This document shows, piece by piece, positions 1-8,996 of a stretch of 64,000 nt of DNA (within the stretch, counting starts at the first letter, position 1; each line of letters begins with the position of its first letter). A program made the position numbers and the translations under genes. The notes under the pieces were generated by a model. It was not told the DNA's origin and did not search any database. It worked only from the letters and a program-made list of their open reading frames with translations. The stretch is from HXMU1420-13 sp024742815 (lineage in GTDB: Bacteria; Bacteroidota; Rhodothermia; Balneolales; Balneolaceae): positions 50,850 through 114,849 of the forward strand of contig JANSXX010000011.1 in assembly GCA_024742815.1 (NCBI GenBank). The letters run 5' to 3'.

Positions 1-885
1 CAAACTTCAATAACCGGGGGCTGGCAATCTTACGATTATTTTACCACCGACTTAACTGATCTAGGTGGCACACATGATCTATATGTTGTATTCAAAAACG
101 TAGCAAATCCGGGTGGAATCGGTAATGTAAATTGGTTCGAATTTCATGGACAGGGAGTGGCTAAAGTGAATCCTGATTCCTTAAAAGGCTTAACCGCAAC
201 ATATTATCCAAATGTAGATTTTACCGGCACACCTGTTGTGCGGAAAGAACCTATGGTTGCATGGAATTGGACCAATAACGCTCCAATTAGTGGAATTCCA
301 GGTAATAATTTTAGTGTCAGATACACCGGTGAAGTTAAGGCACCTAAAGCCGGAAATTATCGATTTTCTGTTGAGACAATTAATGGTACAGCAACCCTAT
401 TTATTGATGGAGTTTCCGTATCGCCCAACCAACAAATTGCCTTTGCTGCAGATGAGAAAAAAGAGATTAAACTGGAATATGCGCATACCACTGGAAACGC
501 AGCGCTCTATCTTAGATGGACAGGCTCTAATCCCACAAATGTAATTCACGAAGATTATTTAATCCCAGATTTGGATGCCCTGACTGTGAATAATGAAACA
601 GAACATGAGTTGGACATCCCAAAGAAGCTGCATCTAAAACAAAACTATCCCAACCCTTTTAACCCAAGCACACAGATCCAATTTAGTTTGCCTTCATCAG
701 GTAAAGTTTCCCTTAAAGTATATAATCTCATTGGTCAGGTTGTACAGGTTTTGGTGGATGAAATCCGAAATACCGGATCATACACGGCTACTTTCGATGC
801 CACAGGTTTATCAAGTGGTATTTATTTCTATCAACTCGAATTTGATGGAGCGGTGATTTCTAATAAAATGCTGTTGATGAAATAA
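1..885 (+). CDS. Secreted CBM6/PA14 protein with C-terminal sorting domain (5' end outside window)
   Basis: The reading frame is open from base 1, so the gene starts upstream of the window; the GTG at 157 is internal. The first 50 residues (ending near NVNWFEFHG) look like the end of a CBM6 carbohydrate-binding module. Next comes a PA14-like domain (from LKGLTATYYPN to about LRWTGSNPT), a beta-sandwich typical of sugar-binding surface proteins. The last 80 residues begin with LKQNYPNPFNPSTQIQFSLP and end in SNKMLLMK, the form of the C-terminal sorting domain used for type IX-like secretion in this group. Such tails are removed on export or attachment. The missing N-terminus probably holds a catalytic domain, since glycosidases and sugar dehydrogenases often carry this tail arrangement, but that is inference. 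Confidence 0.88.
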   Translation, partial: QTSITGGWQSYDYFTTDLTDLGGTHDLYVVFKNVANPGGIGNVNWFEFHGQGVAKVNPDSLKGLTATYYPNVDFTGTPVVRKEPMVAWNWTNNAPISGIPGNNFSVRYTGEVKAPKAGNYRFSVETINGTATLFIDGVSVSPNQQIAFAADEKKEIKLEYAHTTGNAALYLRWTGSNPTNVIHEDYLIPDLDALTVNNETEHELDIPKKLHLKQNYPNPFNPSTQIQFSLPSSGKVSLKVYNLIGQVVQVLVDEIRNTGSYTATFDATGLSSGIYFYQLEFDGAVISNKMLLMK

Positions 886-986
886 GCTTCACCTTTTAAT
901 ATAACTGAGATTGTATTACGCCAAAAGTGATTAGGATTCAATACATTACACCAGCATCAATCACTAAGCACAAATACCTCTCATTA

Positions 987-1565
987 ATGAAACTGATCAC
1001 TCCATTACTATCCGTTTTTCTTTTTCTGATCTCCACCACTCAAACTGTTGCCCAAGATTGGCTCATAGAACGCTCAGAATGGGGCAGCACAGATTCGCTG
1101 GTTGAGAGCAATCGTCATACCATCGAATATATAACCATTCATCATGGCGGCGAGATTTTTGAAGAAGAAAAAAATGTATATACCTATCTCAAAAACTTGC
1201 AATCGTGGAGCCGCTCAGCCCGGGGCTGGATGGATGTACCCTATCATTATATTATAGATCGGCAAGGCAGAATTTTTGAAGGTCGACCTTTGGATTACCG
1301 CGGCGATACTAATACCGCATACGATCCAACTGGTCATGCACTGATTGTGTTGCTTGGAAATTTCGAGGAGCAAGAGGTTCGTGAGAAACAAAAAGAATCA
1401 CTAAAAACGGTGACTGAATATCTGGCTAATTGGAAATCTGTGCCTGCCTCAAAAATCAAAACTCACAAAGATTATGCAGAAACACTTTGTCCCGGCAAAA
1501 AACTCAGTGAATATTTAGCTACGAACGAATGGCAGACTTTTCTAAATGATCTCGAATCACAATAG
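987..1565 (+). CDS. N-acetylmuramoyl-L-alanine amidase (amidase_2/PGRP fold), exported
   Basis: Cleaves the amide bond between MurNAc and the stem peptide of peptidoglycan. The frame is open from a GTG at 927, but the ATG at 987 gives a clean signal peptide (MKLITPLLSVFLFLISTTQTVAQ), so I chose it. Zinc ligands are visible: the HH of TIHHGG, and the H and C of THKDYAETLCPGKKL. The substrate-site stretch VPYHYIIDRQGRIFEGRP and the GHALIVLLGNF strand fit the amidase_2/PGRP family. The protein is about 193 residues, one domain plus signal, so it probably acts in the periplasm in wall recycling or remodelling. It lies 101 bp after the upstream gene (41 bp if counted from the GTG) with no clear terminator between them. 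Confidence 0.88.
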   Translation: MKLITPLLSVFLFLISTTQTVAQDWLIERSEWGSTDSLVESNRHTIEYITIHHGGEIFEEEKNVYTYLKNLQSWSRSARGWMDVPYHYIIDRQGRIFEGRPLDYRGDTNTAYDPTGHALIVLLGNFEEQEVREKQKESLKTVTEYLANWKSVPASKIKTHKDYAETLCPGKKLSEYLATNEWQTFLNDLESQ

Positions 1566-1616
1566 TTCTTCGATTGCTTCCTGCTACTTATTTTAAAATC
1601 GTCAAGACCTTTTCTC

Positions 1617-2087
1617 ATGGACAACAATGATATTTTCCGCCGACTCAGATACACTTTAGGATACAACGACCATCAAATGGCGGAAGTTTTTGCAGAAACG
1701 GGTACAGTCATCAACCAAGAGAGCGTTACACTTTGGCTAAAAAAGCATGGAGATCCTCAGTTTCTTGCAATGAGTGATGTGATGCTGGCCACTTTTTTAA
1801 ATGGCTTGATCAACAAATTACGCGGCAAAAAAGACGGTCCACAACCCGCTCCAGAAAAAACACTCAACAATAATATCATTTTCAGGAAATTGAGGATCGC
1901 CTTCAATCTGCAATCCGATGACATTTTTGAACTTTTTTCTACTATCGATAAAAGTATTAGTGAACACGAACTGAGTGCCTTTTTTAGAAAACCAACCTCA
2001 TCCAAATACCGTGAATGCAACGATCAATATTTGCGCTATTTCCTAAGTGGATTACAGAAAAAGTTCGAGAATTTGAAGATAAAGTAG
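1617..2087 (+). CDS. DUF1456 (YehS-like) protein
   Basis: A soluble protein of 156 residues built from two similar halves. Each half begins with NNxIFRxLR (MDNNDIFRRLRYTLG and NNNIIFRKLRIAFN) and ends with a motif resembling LATFLNGLINKLRGKK / LRYFLSGLQKKFENLK. This internal duplication is diagnostic of DUF1456/YehS. The function of the family is unknown; the halves look like small helical domains that may bind nucleic acid or protein. It follows the amidase by 51 bp on the same strand. Confidence 0.85.
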   Translation: MDNNDIFRRLRYTLGYNDHQMAEVFAETGTVINQESVTLWLKKHGDPQFLAMSDVMLATFLNGLINKLRGKKDGPQPAPEKTLNNNIIFRKLRIAFNLQSDDIFELFSTIDKSISEHELSAFFRKPTSSKYRECNDQYLRYFLSGLQKKFENLKIK

Positions 2088-2143
2088 GCATTGTCCTTAA
2101 CCAAAAAGAGCACATAATCCTAAGTGAGTAAAGGTGTTAGATC

Positions 2144-2176
2144 CATCTGTCAGACGGACTACAGCCATCAGACAGG
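2144..2176. repeat. Imperfect palindromic intergenic repeat, copy 1
   Basis: CTGTCAGACGG and CCATCAGACAG form a stem with about 9 of 11 pairs around a short loop. A related copy lies in opposite orientation at 38801-38831, sharing the 12-mer CATCTGTCAGAC. It sits between the convergent DUF1456 and gltB genes. It could be a REP-like element or a weak terminator. Confidence 0.5.
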
Positions 2177-2231
2177 AATACACTCACCATACAAAACTCA
2201 ACACTAAAAACTCAAAACTCACCACTCAAAA

Positions 2232-5200
2232 CTAATTCTGTTCCTCAGATTCCTCCACTCCTTCACCAACGGTAATCATAGAAAGAGGCACAAACTTGAT
2301 GAATTGCTGTTTTGCGTGTTCCCAATCATCCACAATATATTTAGCCTTGGTTGATCCGGTTTCAGTGGCATAATCACTCATAATCGAATAAAGTTGTTCG
2401 AAATCTTTTGTGTTAAGCGCGGCTTTGCCCACATACTCTTTGTTGATTTTAGAGCCCGGATCTTCGAACATAAACAATACGCCGCCGGTCATTCCTGCTC
2501 CGATATTGTCTGATGTTTGCCCTAAAATCACAACCGTGCCGTTCGTCATGTATTCGCACGCATGCAGTCCAGTTCCTTCAACAACAGCCGTAGCTCCCGA
2601 ATTACGAACCGCAAATCGATCACCTGCTTGTCCGTGCACAAATAAAGTCCCACCGGTGGCACCATATAATGCGCAATTCCCAATAATGGCATTATCTTCG
2701 GGTTTATATTTTGCTTCTACAGGAGGAACAATTACAGTTTTACCTCCACTCATACTCTTACAAACCGAATCGTTAGCTTCGCCAATAAGTTTTATGTTTA
2801 CATCTTTGGTTTGAAAGACTCCGAAACTTTGTCCTGCACTACCTGAAAATTCAAGGCTTATGGTTTCGGTATATGGTTTCACACCTGATTCCTTTCCATT
2901 AATTTTTGCCATTCGATCTTTACTAACTCTGCCGGCTAAGTGCCCGAATAAGGTTGCCAAAGCCGATCGATCAGTATTAATTATCGGATAGGATCGCTCT
3001 ACCGATTCATTATTATCGATGGCTTGCATTAAATCGCTGAGTACGGTTGCATTTAGTTCACTAATGGGCTCCGACAAACTTTCCTGCTCCGATTCTTTCT
3101 GATAAGCGGGTGCATCTAAGAAAAATCCTAGATCGAGATTTAACTCGTTAATCAATTCGAGATGCTTACCGTTTATAGCAAGTAATTCGGTATCGCCGCA
3201 AATCTCCTGAAGGGAAGATTTTCCTAGTTCCGCTAAAATCTGGCGTACATCTTCGGCGATATACTTGAGTGTTTTTACGATGTGATCTTTATCGCCTTTG
3301 TATTTGGCTTTGAACTTTGGATCGTGCGTTGCGATACCGGTAGGACACGTATTTTTCTCGCAAATTCGTGCCATCACACATCCTTGTGCAATCAGCAATA
3401 ACTTTCCGAAATCGAATTCTTCTGCTCCCAGAATACTTGCCAACACTATGTCTTTTCCTGAAGATAGTCCACCATCGGTTCGAAGAACTACATGATCGCG
3501 TAAATTATTCTCTACCAATGCCTGATGAACTTCCAACAACCCAATCTCCCACGGTAATCCTGCGTGTTTCATGCTTGATAAAGAAGCCGCTCCGGTTCCA
3601 CCTTCCCCACCGGATACTTGAATAGAATCGGCACCCGCTTTTGCAACTCCCACTGCAATGGTTCCGATATTAACTCCGGCAACCAGTTTCACACTTACCT
3701 TTCCATTCGGATGGATTTGCTTTAGATCGTTAATCAATTGCTTCAAATCCTCGATGCTGTAAATATCATGCAGCGGTGGTGGAGATATTAAATCAAAGCC
3801 GGGATTTGCAAATCGAGCTTTAGCAATATCTGCATCCACTTTTAAGCCCATTAATTGTCCGCCCTCGCCGGGCTTAGCTCCCTGACAAACCTTAATTTGA
3901 ATTTCCTCACCGGATACTAAATATTCGGCAGTTACTCCAAATCTTCCGGAAGCAATTTGTTTTACAGAAGCTCCAATACCCTCTTTAAAGTAGTAAGGAT
4001 TCTCTCCACCCTCGCCGCTATTGCAGCGACCTCCAATCTCACGCATTGCCAGAAAGATATCGCGTTGCGATTCGGCACTAATTGCACCAAAACTCATAGC
4101 GCCGGATCCAAAGGTTTTTAATATGTGTCCGGCTTCTTTTACTTCCGAAATATCAATCGGTGTGGAGGCCGATTTTGGCTCGAATAAATGTCGGAGTGCT
4201 ACCGGTTCATCTTCCAAGCCCAGTTTTACATACTCGTTATATAAGGCCCAATCATTGAGTTCTAATCCGGTATCACGCACTAAGTCGTGGATCATTTTTG
4301 AGCGTGTGTTGGTCATGGAATGCTTCTCGCCCATTTTGCCACGTGCATGCTCTTTATACTGGAAACTTTTGATGGGTTTATAGGAATCAATGCTTTCCAA
4401 GCCAGAAATATCGGTTCGAGCCAGCACCATTTCTGCAATTTGATCGAGTTCCAGTCCACCAATCGGACTTTGAATTCCGGGGAAAAATTCCTTAATCACG
4501 CCTTTCCCCAAACCTAAGGCAGAAAAAAGCTTGGCACTCTGGTAACTACGCACCACTGAAATTCCCATTTTTGCCATCACCTTAAGCAATCCATTTTCGA
4601 AAGCTTTTAGTAGATTTCGTTCTTTGGTATCGGCATCTAAGTTTTTCAGCGAACGATGGGCGTCGTTTCGAGCTGCATCTAATGCCAAATACGGGCAAAC
4701 TGCTTGCGCCCCAAATCCAATAAGTGCAGCCGCATGATGCGTGCTTTTCACCTCACCGGTATCTACAATTACCGCTGCGTTTAGCTTAAGGCCTTCATCA
4801 TTTAGTGTGTTTACTACTTTGCGAAGAGTGAGCAAACTCGGCAGTGGTGTTTTATTTGCATCAGCTTTACGATCGCTCAAAATCAGAATAGTATGTCCGG
4901 CACGAACAGCGTTAATAGCTTCTTCACTAATGTGTTCCAAACGAGATTTAAATCCAACCGAGCCATGATTTCGATTAAAAGTGGTGTCAATTACAAATGG
5001 CACCACACGATCTAATTCTGTTTTATTGGTGATGCACTTATAAATAAACTCCATCTGCTTTAAACTCAGAAACGGACTTCTGATTTCATAAGCAGGTGCC
5101 GGAGGAATCAATTCTTTGGGTTCAAAAATATTCGGCTTTTTACCCAGATATACCGTCAGATCGGTAACAACTTTTTCCCGTATATAATCCAACGGTGGAT

Positions 5201-6665
5201 TAGTAACCTGAGAAAAGTTCTGAAAGAAGAAATCAAAGAAAGAACGCGGCTCGTTAGATAGCACCGCAAGCCGTGCCGTATCTCCCATCGATCCAATTGG
5301 CTCTTTTCCGGTTTCTGCCATCGGATAAATGATCTTATTCAGTTCTTCATCAGTGTAAGTAAAAAACGGTTTTAGGTGACTAAAAGATTCATCAATCTCA
5401 CCCACTTTCTCGGGAATACTTTCAACCCTGGGATTAAACGGAGCATCGTAATTCTCTTTAGAATGACTCGGATCACGAAAAAGCACATTGCCGCTTGCCA
5501 GATCTAAGGTCACCCCGCGGCCGGCATATAATGTTCCTTTTGCTTCCACACTGGATTCATCCAGCTCAAAGGTTCCGGCCTCACTCGATAAATAGAAATG
5601 ATCTTTAGTACGAGCCCAGCGACATGGACGGAAACCATTTCTATCCAGTCTGGCCCCAATGGTATATCCATTTGCGTAAGTGATAAGTGCGGGACCATCC
5701 CACGGTTCCATTGCACGGCTCCAGAATTTATAAAACTTATTTCCCTCGGTTGCCGGCGGCATACAAATAGCCAAAATATCTTCAACATTCGGAATGGAAG
5801 ATCGATATCGCAATGATTCCACCATCTCATTCAAACTTCCGGAGTCGCTAATATTATCACGAGTAAGAATCTCATTACGTTCCGCACCAATCATTTTTTC
5901 ACGTGATTTAGCCCAAGAACGATTACCGGCAATCGTATTGATTTCGCCATTGTGGCCAATCAAACGGAAAGGTTGAGCTTTATCCCACGAAGTAGTGGTA
6001 TTGGTACTGAATCTGCGATGAAATAAACAAAAGCGAGTGGTGTACGCCGGGTTTTTCAAATCAAGATAAAATTCTTCCAGCGCATACGATTGTGTGAGCG
6101 CTTTATAGACAATGGTTTTGGCAGATAACGAAGTAAAAAACAGCGTTTCAGCCAGATCGGTATTATATAACTTCGATTTGGTAAGCTGCTTTGCCGTGTA
6201 TAAACGCTTATCAAAAGAAAGCATGGTTTTAGCGCGTTCAGGCCGTTTAATAAATACATGCACGATCACAGGAACAGACTGAGCCGCACTTTCGCCAAGA
6301 ACTTTTTTGTTCACCGGTACATCTCGGTATTCCAACACATCCAATCCAAATAACGAAAAGGTAGATTCAAAAATCTTTAGTGCCTTAAGCCTACGTGATT
6401 TGTCGCGCGTTAAAAATAAGGTCGCTACCGCTACCGTATCGGCTTCGTAGCCGAGCATATCAAAAGGAATATCCGTCATAATTCCCGCACCATCGCCGGT
6501 AAGTCCATCAGCGGCGCATGCACCACGGTGTTCTACACAGTTTAATGCATGTAATCCTTCTAATAAATGTTGATTGCTATATTCTTGATTGCGGCTGGCA
6601 ACAAACCCAACGCCACAGGCAGACTTTTCGGGTCCGCTATAGCTTAACTTTTTATTGCTAATCAT
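2232..6665 (-). CDS. gltB: Glutamate synthase large subunit
   Basis: Catalyses glutamine + 2-oxoglutarate to two glutamates. The start at 6665 (MISNKKLSYSGPEKSACGVGF) places the Ntn-hydrolase cysteine of CGVGFVAS near the N-terminus; an upstream start at 6710 would add 15 residues (MLFGDTHSQ...). Domains in order: class II amidotransferase (roughly residues 17-420), central domain, FMN-binding synthase domain with the C-x5-C-x4-C [3Fe-4S] motif (GCVMARICEKNTCPTG), then the GXGXG beta-helix near the C-terminus. The length of about 1480 is normal for the bacterial enzyme. No small subunit (gltD) lies beside it, so the NADPH-oxidising partner must be elsewhere or the enzyme takes electrons from ferredoxin. 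A perfect palindrome lies in the upstream region at 6772-6789. Confidence 0.95.
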   Translation of the reverse strand: MISNKKLSYSGPEKSACGVGFVASRNQEYSNQHLLEGLHALNCVEHRGACAADGLTGDGAGIMTDIPFDMLGYEADTVAVATLFLTRDKSRRLKALKIFESTFSLFGLDVLEYRDVPVNKKVLGESAAQSVPVIVHVFIKRPERAKTMLSFDKRLYTAKQLTKSKLYNTDLAETLFFTSLSAKTIVYKALTQSYALEEFYLDLKNPAYTTRFCLFHRRFSTNTTTSWDKAQPFRLIGHNGEINTIAGNRSWAKSREKMIGAERNEILTRDNISDSGSLNEMVESLRYRSSIPNVEDILAICMPPATEGNKFYKFWSRAMEPWDGPALITYANGYTIGARLDRNGFRPCRWARTKDHFYLSSEAGTFELDESSVEAKGTLYAGRGVTLDLASGNVLFRDPSHSKENYDAPFNPRVESIPEKVGEIDESFSHLKPFFTYTDEELNKIIYPMAETGKEPIGSMGDTARLAVLSNEPRSFFDFFFQNFSQVTNPPLDYIREKVVTDLTVYLGKKPNIFEPKELIPPAPAYEIRSPFLSLKQMEFIYKCITNKTELDRVVPFVIDTTFNRNHGSVGFKSRLEHISEEAINAVRAGHTILILSDRKADANKTPLPSLLTLRKVVNTLNDEGLKLNAAVIVDTGEVKSTHHAAALIGFGAQAVCPYLALDAARNDAHRSLKNLDADTKERNLLKAFENGLLKVMAKMGISVVRSYQSAKLFSALGLGKGVIKEFFPGIQSPIGGLELDQIAEMVLARTDISGLESIDSYKPIKSFQYKEHARGKMGEKHSMTNTRSKMIHDLVRDTGLELNDWALYNEYVKLGLEDEPVALRHLFEPKSASTPIDISEVKEAGHILKTFGSGAMSFGAISAESQRDIFLAMREIGGRCNSGEGGENPYYFKEGIGASVKQIASGRFGVTAEYLVSGEEIQIKVCQGAKPGEGGQLMGLKVDADIAKARFANPGFDLISPPPLHDIYSIEDLKQLINDLKQIHPNGKVSVKLVAGVNIGTIAVGVAKAGADSIQVSGGEGGTGAASLSSMKHAGLPWEIGLLEVHQALVENNLRDHVVLRTDGGLSSGKDIVLASILGAEEFDFGKLLLIAQGCVMARICEKNTCPTGIATHDPKFKAKYKGDKDHIVKTLKYIAEDVRQILAELGKSSLQEICGDTELLAINGKHLELINELNLDLGFFLDAPAYQKESEQESLSEPISELNATVLSDLMQAIDNNESVERSYPIINTDRSALATLFGHLAGRVSKDRMAKINGKESGVKPYTETISLEFSGSAGQSFGVFQTKDVNIKLIGEANDSVCKSMSGGKTVIVPPVEAKYKPEDNAIIGNCALYGATGGTLFVHGQAGDRFAVRNSGATAVVEGTGLHACEYMTNGTVVILGQTSDNIGAGMTGGVLFMFEDPGSKINKEYVGKAALNTKDFEQLYSIMSDYATETGSTKAKYIVDDWEHAKQQFIKFVPLSMITVGEGVEESEEQN

Positions 6666-6771
6666 TGCAGTTGACTTCGAATGTTGTGAGTGAGTATCCC
6701 CAAAAAGCACAAAAAAATGGGGTTTGTCAATGTTTGCCTCTTCTGACCTACCAACTCCTTAACTAAGATTA

Positions 6772-6789
6772 TTAGGTAAAATTACCTAA
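6772..6789 (-). promoter_or_regulatory. Perfect 8-2-8 palindrome upstream of gltB, candidate operator
   Basis: TTAGGTAA-AA-TTACCTAA is an exact inverted repeat about 107 bp upstream of the chosen gltB start and 62 bp upstream of the alternative start. The position and symmetry fit a dimeric regulator site, but no regulator is encoded nearby. Confidence 0.4.
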
Positions 6790-6869
6790 AACGAACGTTA
6801 AACACGCATAGTTAATTGGCTACATCGGAAAGATCAAAATCAGAAAAGCGCTTACGGATAATTACCGCC

Positions 6870-6897
6870 TTATAAAATTATTTAGGCGATTTTATAA
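6870..6897 (-). terminator. AT-rich inverted repeat downstream of hisF
   Basis: TTATAAAAT and ATTTTATAA (9 bp each) flank a 10-nt loop, 40 bp after the hisF stop. The stem is weak because it is all A/T, so it could be a poor terminator or a promoter-region structure for gltB. Confidence 0.3.
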
Positions 6898-6936
6898 AAA
6901 TGCCAAATAAAATAAAATTCATAAAACAATGATATT

Positions 6937-7695
6937 CTAATGTAAACGTACGGGAATACCGACTTTAGCCATGGATTTCTTCAAATCCTCGATCTCGATT
7001 TCCTTAAAGTGAAAAATACTGGCAGCCAATACAGCATCCGCATTTGAGATAGAAATTGCATCAATACAGTGCTGGATCGTTCCTGCGCCACCACTGGCAA
7101 TGACCGGAATAGTGAGTTTCTGATTTACAATGGAAAGTAACTCTGTATCGAAGCCTGCTTTAGTTCCATCACGATCCATACTAGTTAGCAAAATTTCGCC
7201 GGCACCTCGCTGTTCCGTTTCAATCATCCACTCGATGGCATCCAATCCGGTATCTTCCGTACCGCCTTTGATGTACACATTCCAACTACCGTTTGTTCGC
7301 TTGGCATCTACTGCAGCAACAATGGCCTGAGCTCCGAATGCTTCGCTGGCGTCATTAATCAATTGTGGATTTCTCACAATGCTTGAATTCAACGACACTT
7401 TATCAGCGCCGGCTTTCAATAGCTCTTCGATTTCATCCACCGTTTTGATACCACCACCCACTGTGAAAGGAATATTGATTTCTTTTGCAATTCGGGTAAC
7501 GAGTTCGACCAACGTTCTCCGTTTTTCCAACGTAGCGGTAATGTCCAAAAAAACGAGCTCGTCCGCACCTTCTTCCGAATATCTTCTGGCTAATTCCACG
7601 GGATCACCGGCATCGCGTAGTCCTTCAAAGTTTACCCCTTTTACCGTTCTTCCGTTTCTAATATCGAGGCAGGGAATGATTCGTTTAGTGAGCAT
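6937..7695 (-). CDS. hisF: Imidazole glycerol phosphate synthase cyclase subunit HisF
   Basis: The (beta/alpha)8 barrel cyclase of histidine biosynthesis, which turns PRFAR plus ammonia (from HisH) into IGP and AICAR. The N-terminal strand MLTKRIIPCLDIRNGRTVKG carries the catalytic Asp (CLD) and the central VDAKR carries the second one. Phosphate-binding loops GGGIKT and SGGAGT are present. The length of 252 is normal. It is not in a his operon here: hisE is 32 kb away at 40.2 kb and hisH is not in the window. It is divergent from the AMP-binding gene. Confidence 0.97.
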   Translation of the reverse strand: MLTKRIIPCLDIRNGRTVKGVNFEGLRDAGDPVELARRYSEEGADELVFLDITATLEKRRTLVELVTRIAKEINIPFTVGGGIKTVDEIEELLKAGADKVSLNSSIVRNPQLINDASEAFGAQAIVAAVDAKRTNGSWNVYIKGGTEDTGLDAIEWMIETEQRGAGEILLTSMDRDGTKAGFDTELLSIVNQKLTIPVIASGGAGTIQHCIDAISISNADAVLAASIFHFKEIEIEDLKKSMAKVGIPVRLH

Positions 7696-7783
7696 AATTG
7701 TTTAGTTTTTGAGATCGGCTAAAGGTACGAGCTTTTATCCTGAATTAAACTTTGCTTCAGGCACTTTACACAAAATTAAATAC

Positions 7784-8641
7784 ATGAGTTATTCCGTCAC
7801 AGATTTAACAGGTTCTGCAAAAGAGATCATCCAACAAGTGTTAGATGCTGATGAATATCAGCTATTGATACCTCCAAAACTCGCCGGTCAACACTTAGAT
7901 ATTTCAAAACCTCCCACCGATGATAAATACATCGGATTATTTTCAAGTGGTAGTACCGGAACCCCGAAGTGTATCTGGAATACCGAAGAACGTCTTTTAT
8001 TAAATGGTCGACTCACAGCTAAAGCTTTTGGAGTTTCATCTTCCGACAAATTACTCATGATGGCTGCTCCTTGGCATGTGGCCGGCTTTAGTTGGGCATT
8101 AATGGCCGAGCAATTGGGTTGTGAGTTCCAATTTGTTTCGACTAAAAAAGGTGAAGAAGATCGATGGTTGAAGGCAGTTCAGAAGTACAAACCAGATTTT
8201 TTGATGACGGTTCCGGCAGTTCTACGAGCACTTTTCGGGCAAAGATGGTTTGTACCCAACGTGGTGTATGGCGGATATCCCATCCGAAATGAAGACTATG
8301 CTTCACTTGCGAAACACTGTTCTACTATGATTCAAGGGTATGGACAAACCGAAGCCGGCGGGTTAATTTCCTGTTATCATCGATCAGCTAATCAAATCCC
8401 TAAACCGGATGAGCATCTGTGTCATGGAAAGGTTTTAGATGGTGGCAAGTTAACCTGTAAGGGAACCATTCATCATCCAAAACCAATCTTACTGCATTCC
8501 CCAACTGCATTTACCAACGAAACCTACGATACCGGCGACCTTGGTTATATGGATGAGTACGGTAACATTCACATTACACCAGCTGAAGAACGTGACAACA
8601 GTACAACACAAAAAGGAATGGATTCAACAAAACCCAATTAA
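7784..8641 (+). CDS. AMP-binding (acyl-adenylate) enzyme lacking its C-terminal domain
   Basis: An adenylate-forming protein related to MenE/acyl-CoA synthetases. The start is ATG 7784 (MSYSVTDLTG); the frame is open upstream to 7709. Visible motifs are the P-loop GLFSSGSTGTPK, the A5-type IQGYGQTEAGG and the A7-type YDTGDLGYMDEYGN. After this the family expects a hinge Arg/Asp and a roughly 100-residue domain with the catalytic Lys. Here the protein ends 17 residues after ITPAE in a low-complexity tail (RDNSTTQKGMDSTKPN). Either it is a truncated remnant or it performs only a partial reaction. The promoter of the CAU tRNA begins about 25 bp after the stop. Confidence 0.8.
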   Translation: MSYSVTDLTGSAKEIIQQVLDADEYQLLIPPKLAGQHLDISKPPTDDKYIGLFSSGSTGTPKCIWNTEERLLLNGRLTAKAFGVSSSDKLLMMAAPWHVAGFSWALMAEQLGCEFQFVSTKKGEEDRWLKAVQKYKPDFLMTVPAVLRALFGQRWFVPNVVYGGYPIRNEDYASLAKHCSTMIQGYGQTEAGGLISCYHRSANQIPKPDEHLCHGKVLDGGKLTCKGTIHHPKPILLHSPTAFTNETYDTGDLGYMDEYGNIHITPAEERDNSTTQKGMDSTKPN

Positions 8642-8664
8642 CAGATTTTTTATCAAAGAATGGC

Positions 8665-8695
8665 TTTCAAAAAGATGTAGAACGCCGTAACTTTG
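8665..8695 (+). promoter_or_regulatory. Promoter of tRNA-CAU
   Basis: A Bacteroidota-type -7 element TAACTTTG (8688-8695), with TTTC at 8665-8668 19 bp upstream as the -33 element. The tRNA begins 18 bp after the -7 element, which is correct spacing for a short leader. Confidence 0.55.
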
Positions 8696-8712
8696 TAGCC
8701 TTTGAAAAAAAC

Positions 8713-8786
8713 GGGCCCATAGCTCAGTTGGTTAGAGCAGTCGACTCATAATCGATTGGTCGGGGGTTCAAGTCCCTCTGGGCCCA
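8713..8786 (+). tRNA. tRNA with CAU anticodon (probably Ile2, possibly elongator Met)
   Basis: Acceptor GGGCCCA (8713-8719) pairs fully with TGGGCCC (8779-8785), with discriminator A at 8786. The D-arm AGCTCAGTTGGTTAGAGC, the anticodon loop CTCATAA inside stem CGA/TCG, and the T-loop TTCAAGT are all present. The anticodon-arm sequence with TTGGTC resembles E. coli tRNA-Ile2, whose C34 is changed to lysidine. The GGGCCCA acceptor does not decide between Ile2 and Met. CCA is not encoded. Confidence 0.93.
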
Positions 8787-8834
8787 CAGGGTTGAATATT
8801 CAATGTCCAACAAGCAATATTCAATATTCAGATT

Positions 8835-8872
8835 AAAAACCGCATTTATGATGTCGTAGATGCGGTTTTTTT
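8835..8872 (+). terminator. Rho-independent terminator after tRNA-CAU
   Basis: An 11-bp perfect stem (AAAAACCGCAT / ATGCGGTTTTT) with a 14-nt loop ends in a run of seven T. It ends about 85 bp after the tRNA. Confidence 0.8.
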
Positions 8873-8996
8873 GTTTATGAATGACAATATTGGCCAAATA
8901 ATTTGGGATCTGAAGAGCGCAAAATAGTTTCTTAATGTCAGAACGGTCAATTATAATACCTGATCAACTCGATTTTTATAAATCTAGATTAACCCC

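Noticed and set aside
236..544. 102-codon frame overlapping the first gene
   Set aside because: Out of frame with the clear CBM6/PA14/sorting-domain protein.
2410..5976. Several plus-strand frames opposite gltB (for example 2410-2814, 4021-4383)
   Set aside because: They lie antisense inside a strongly supported gene; composition is the mirror of its codons.
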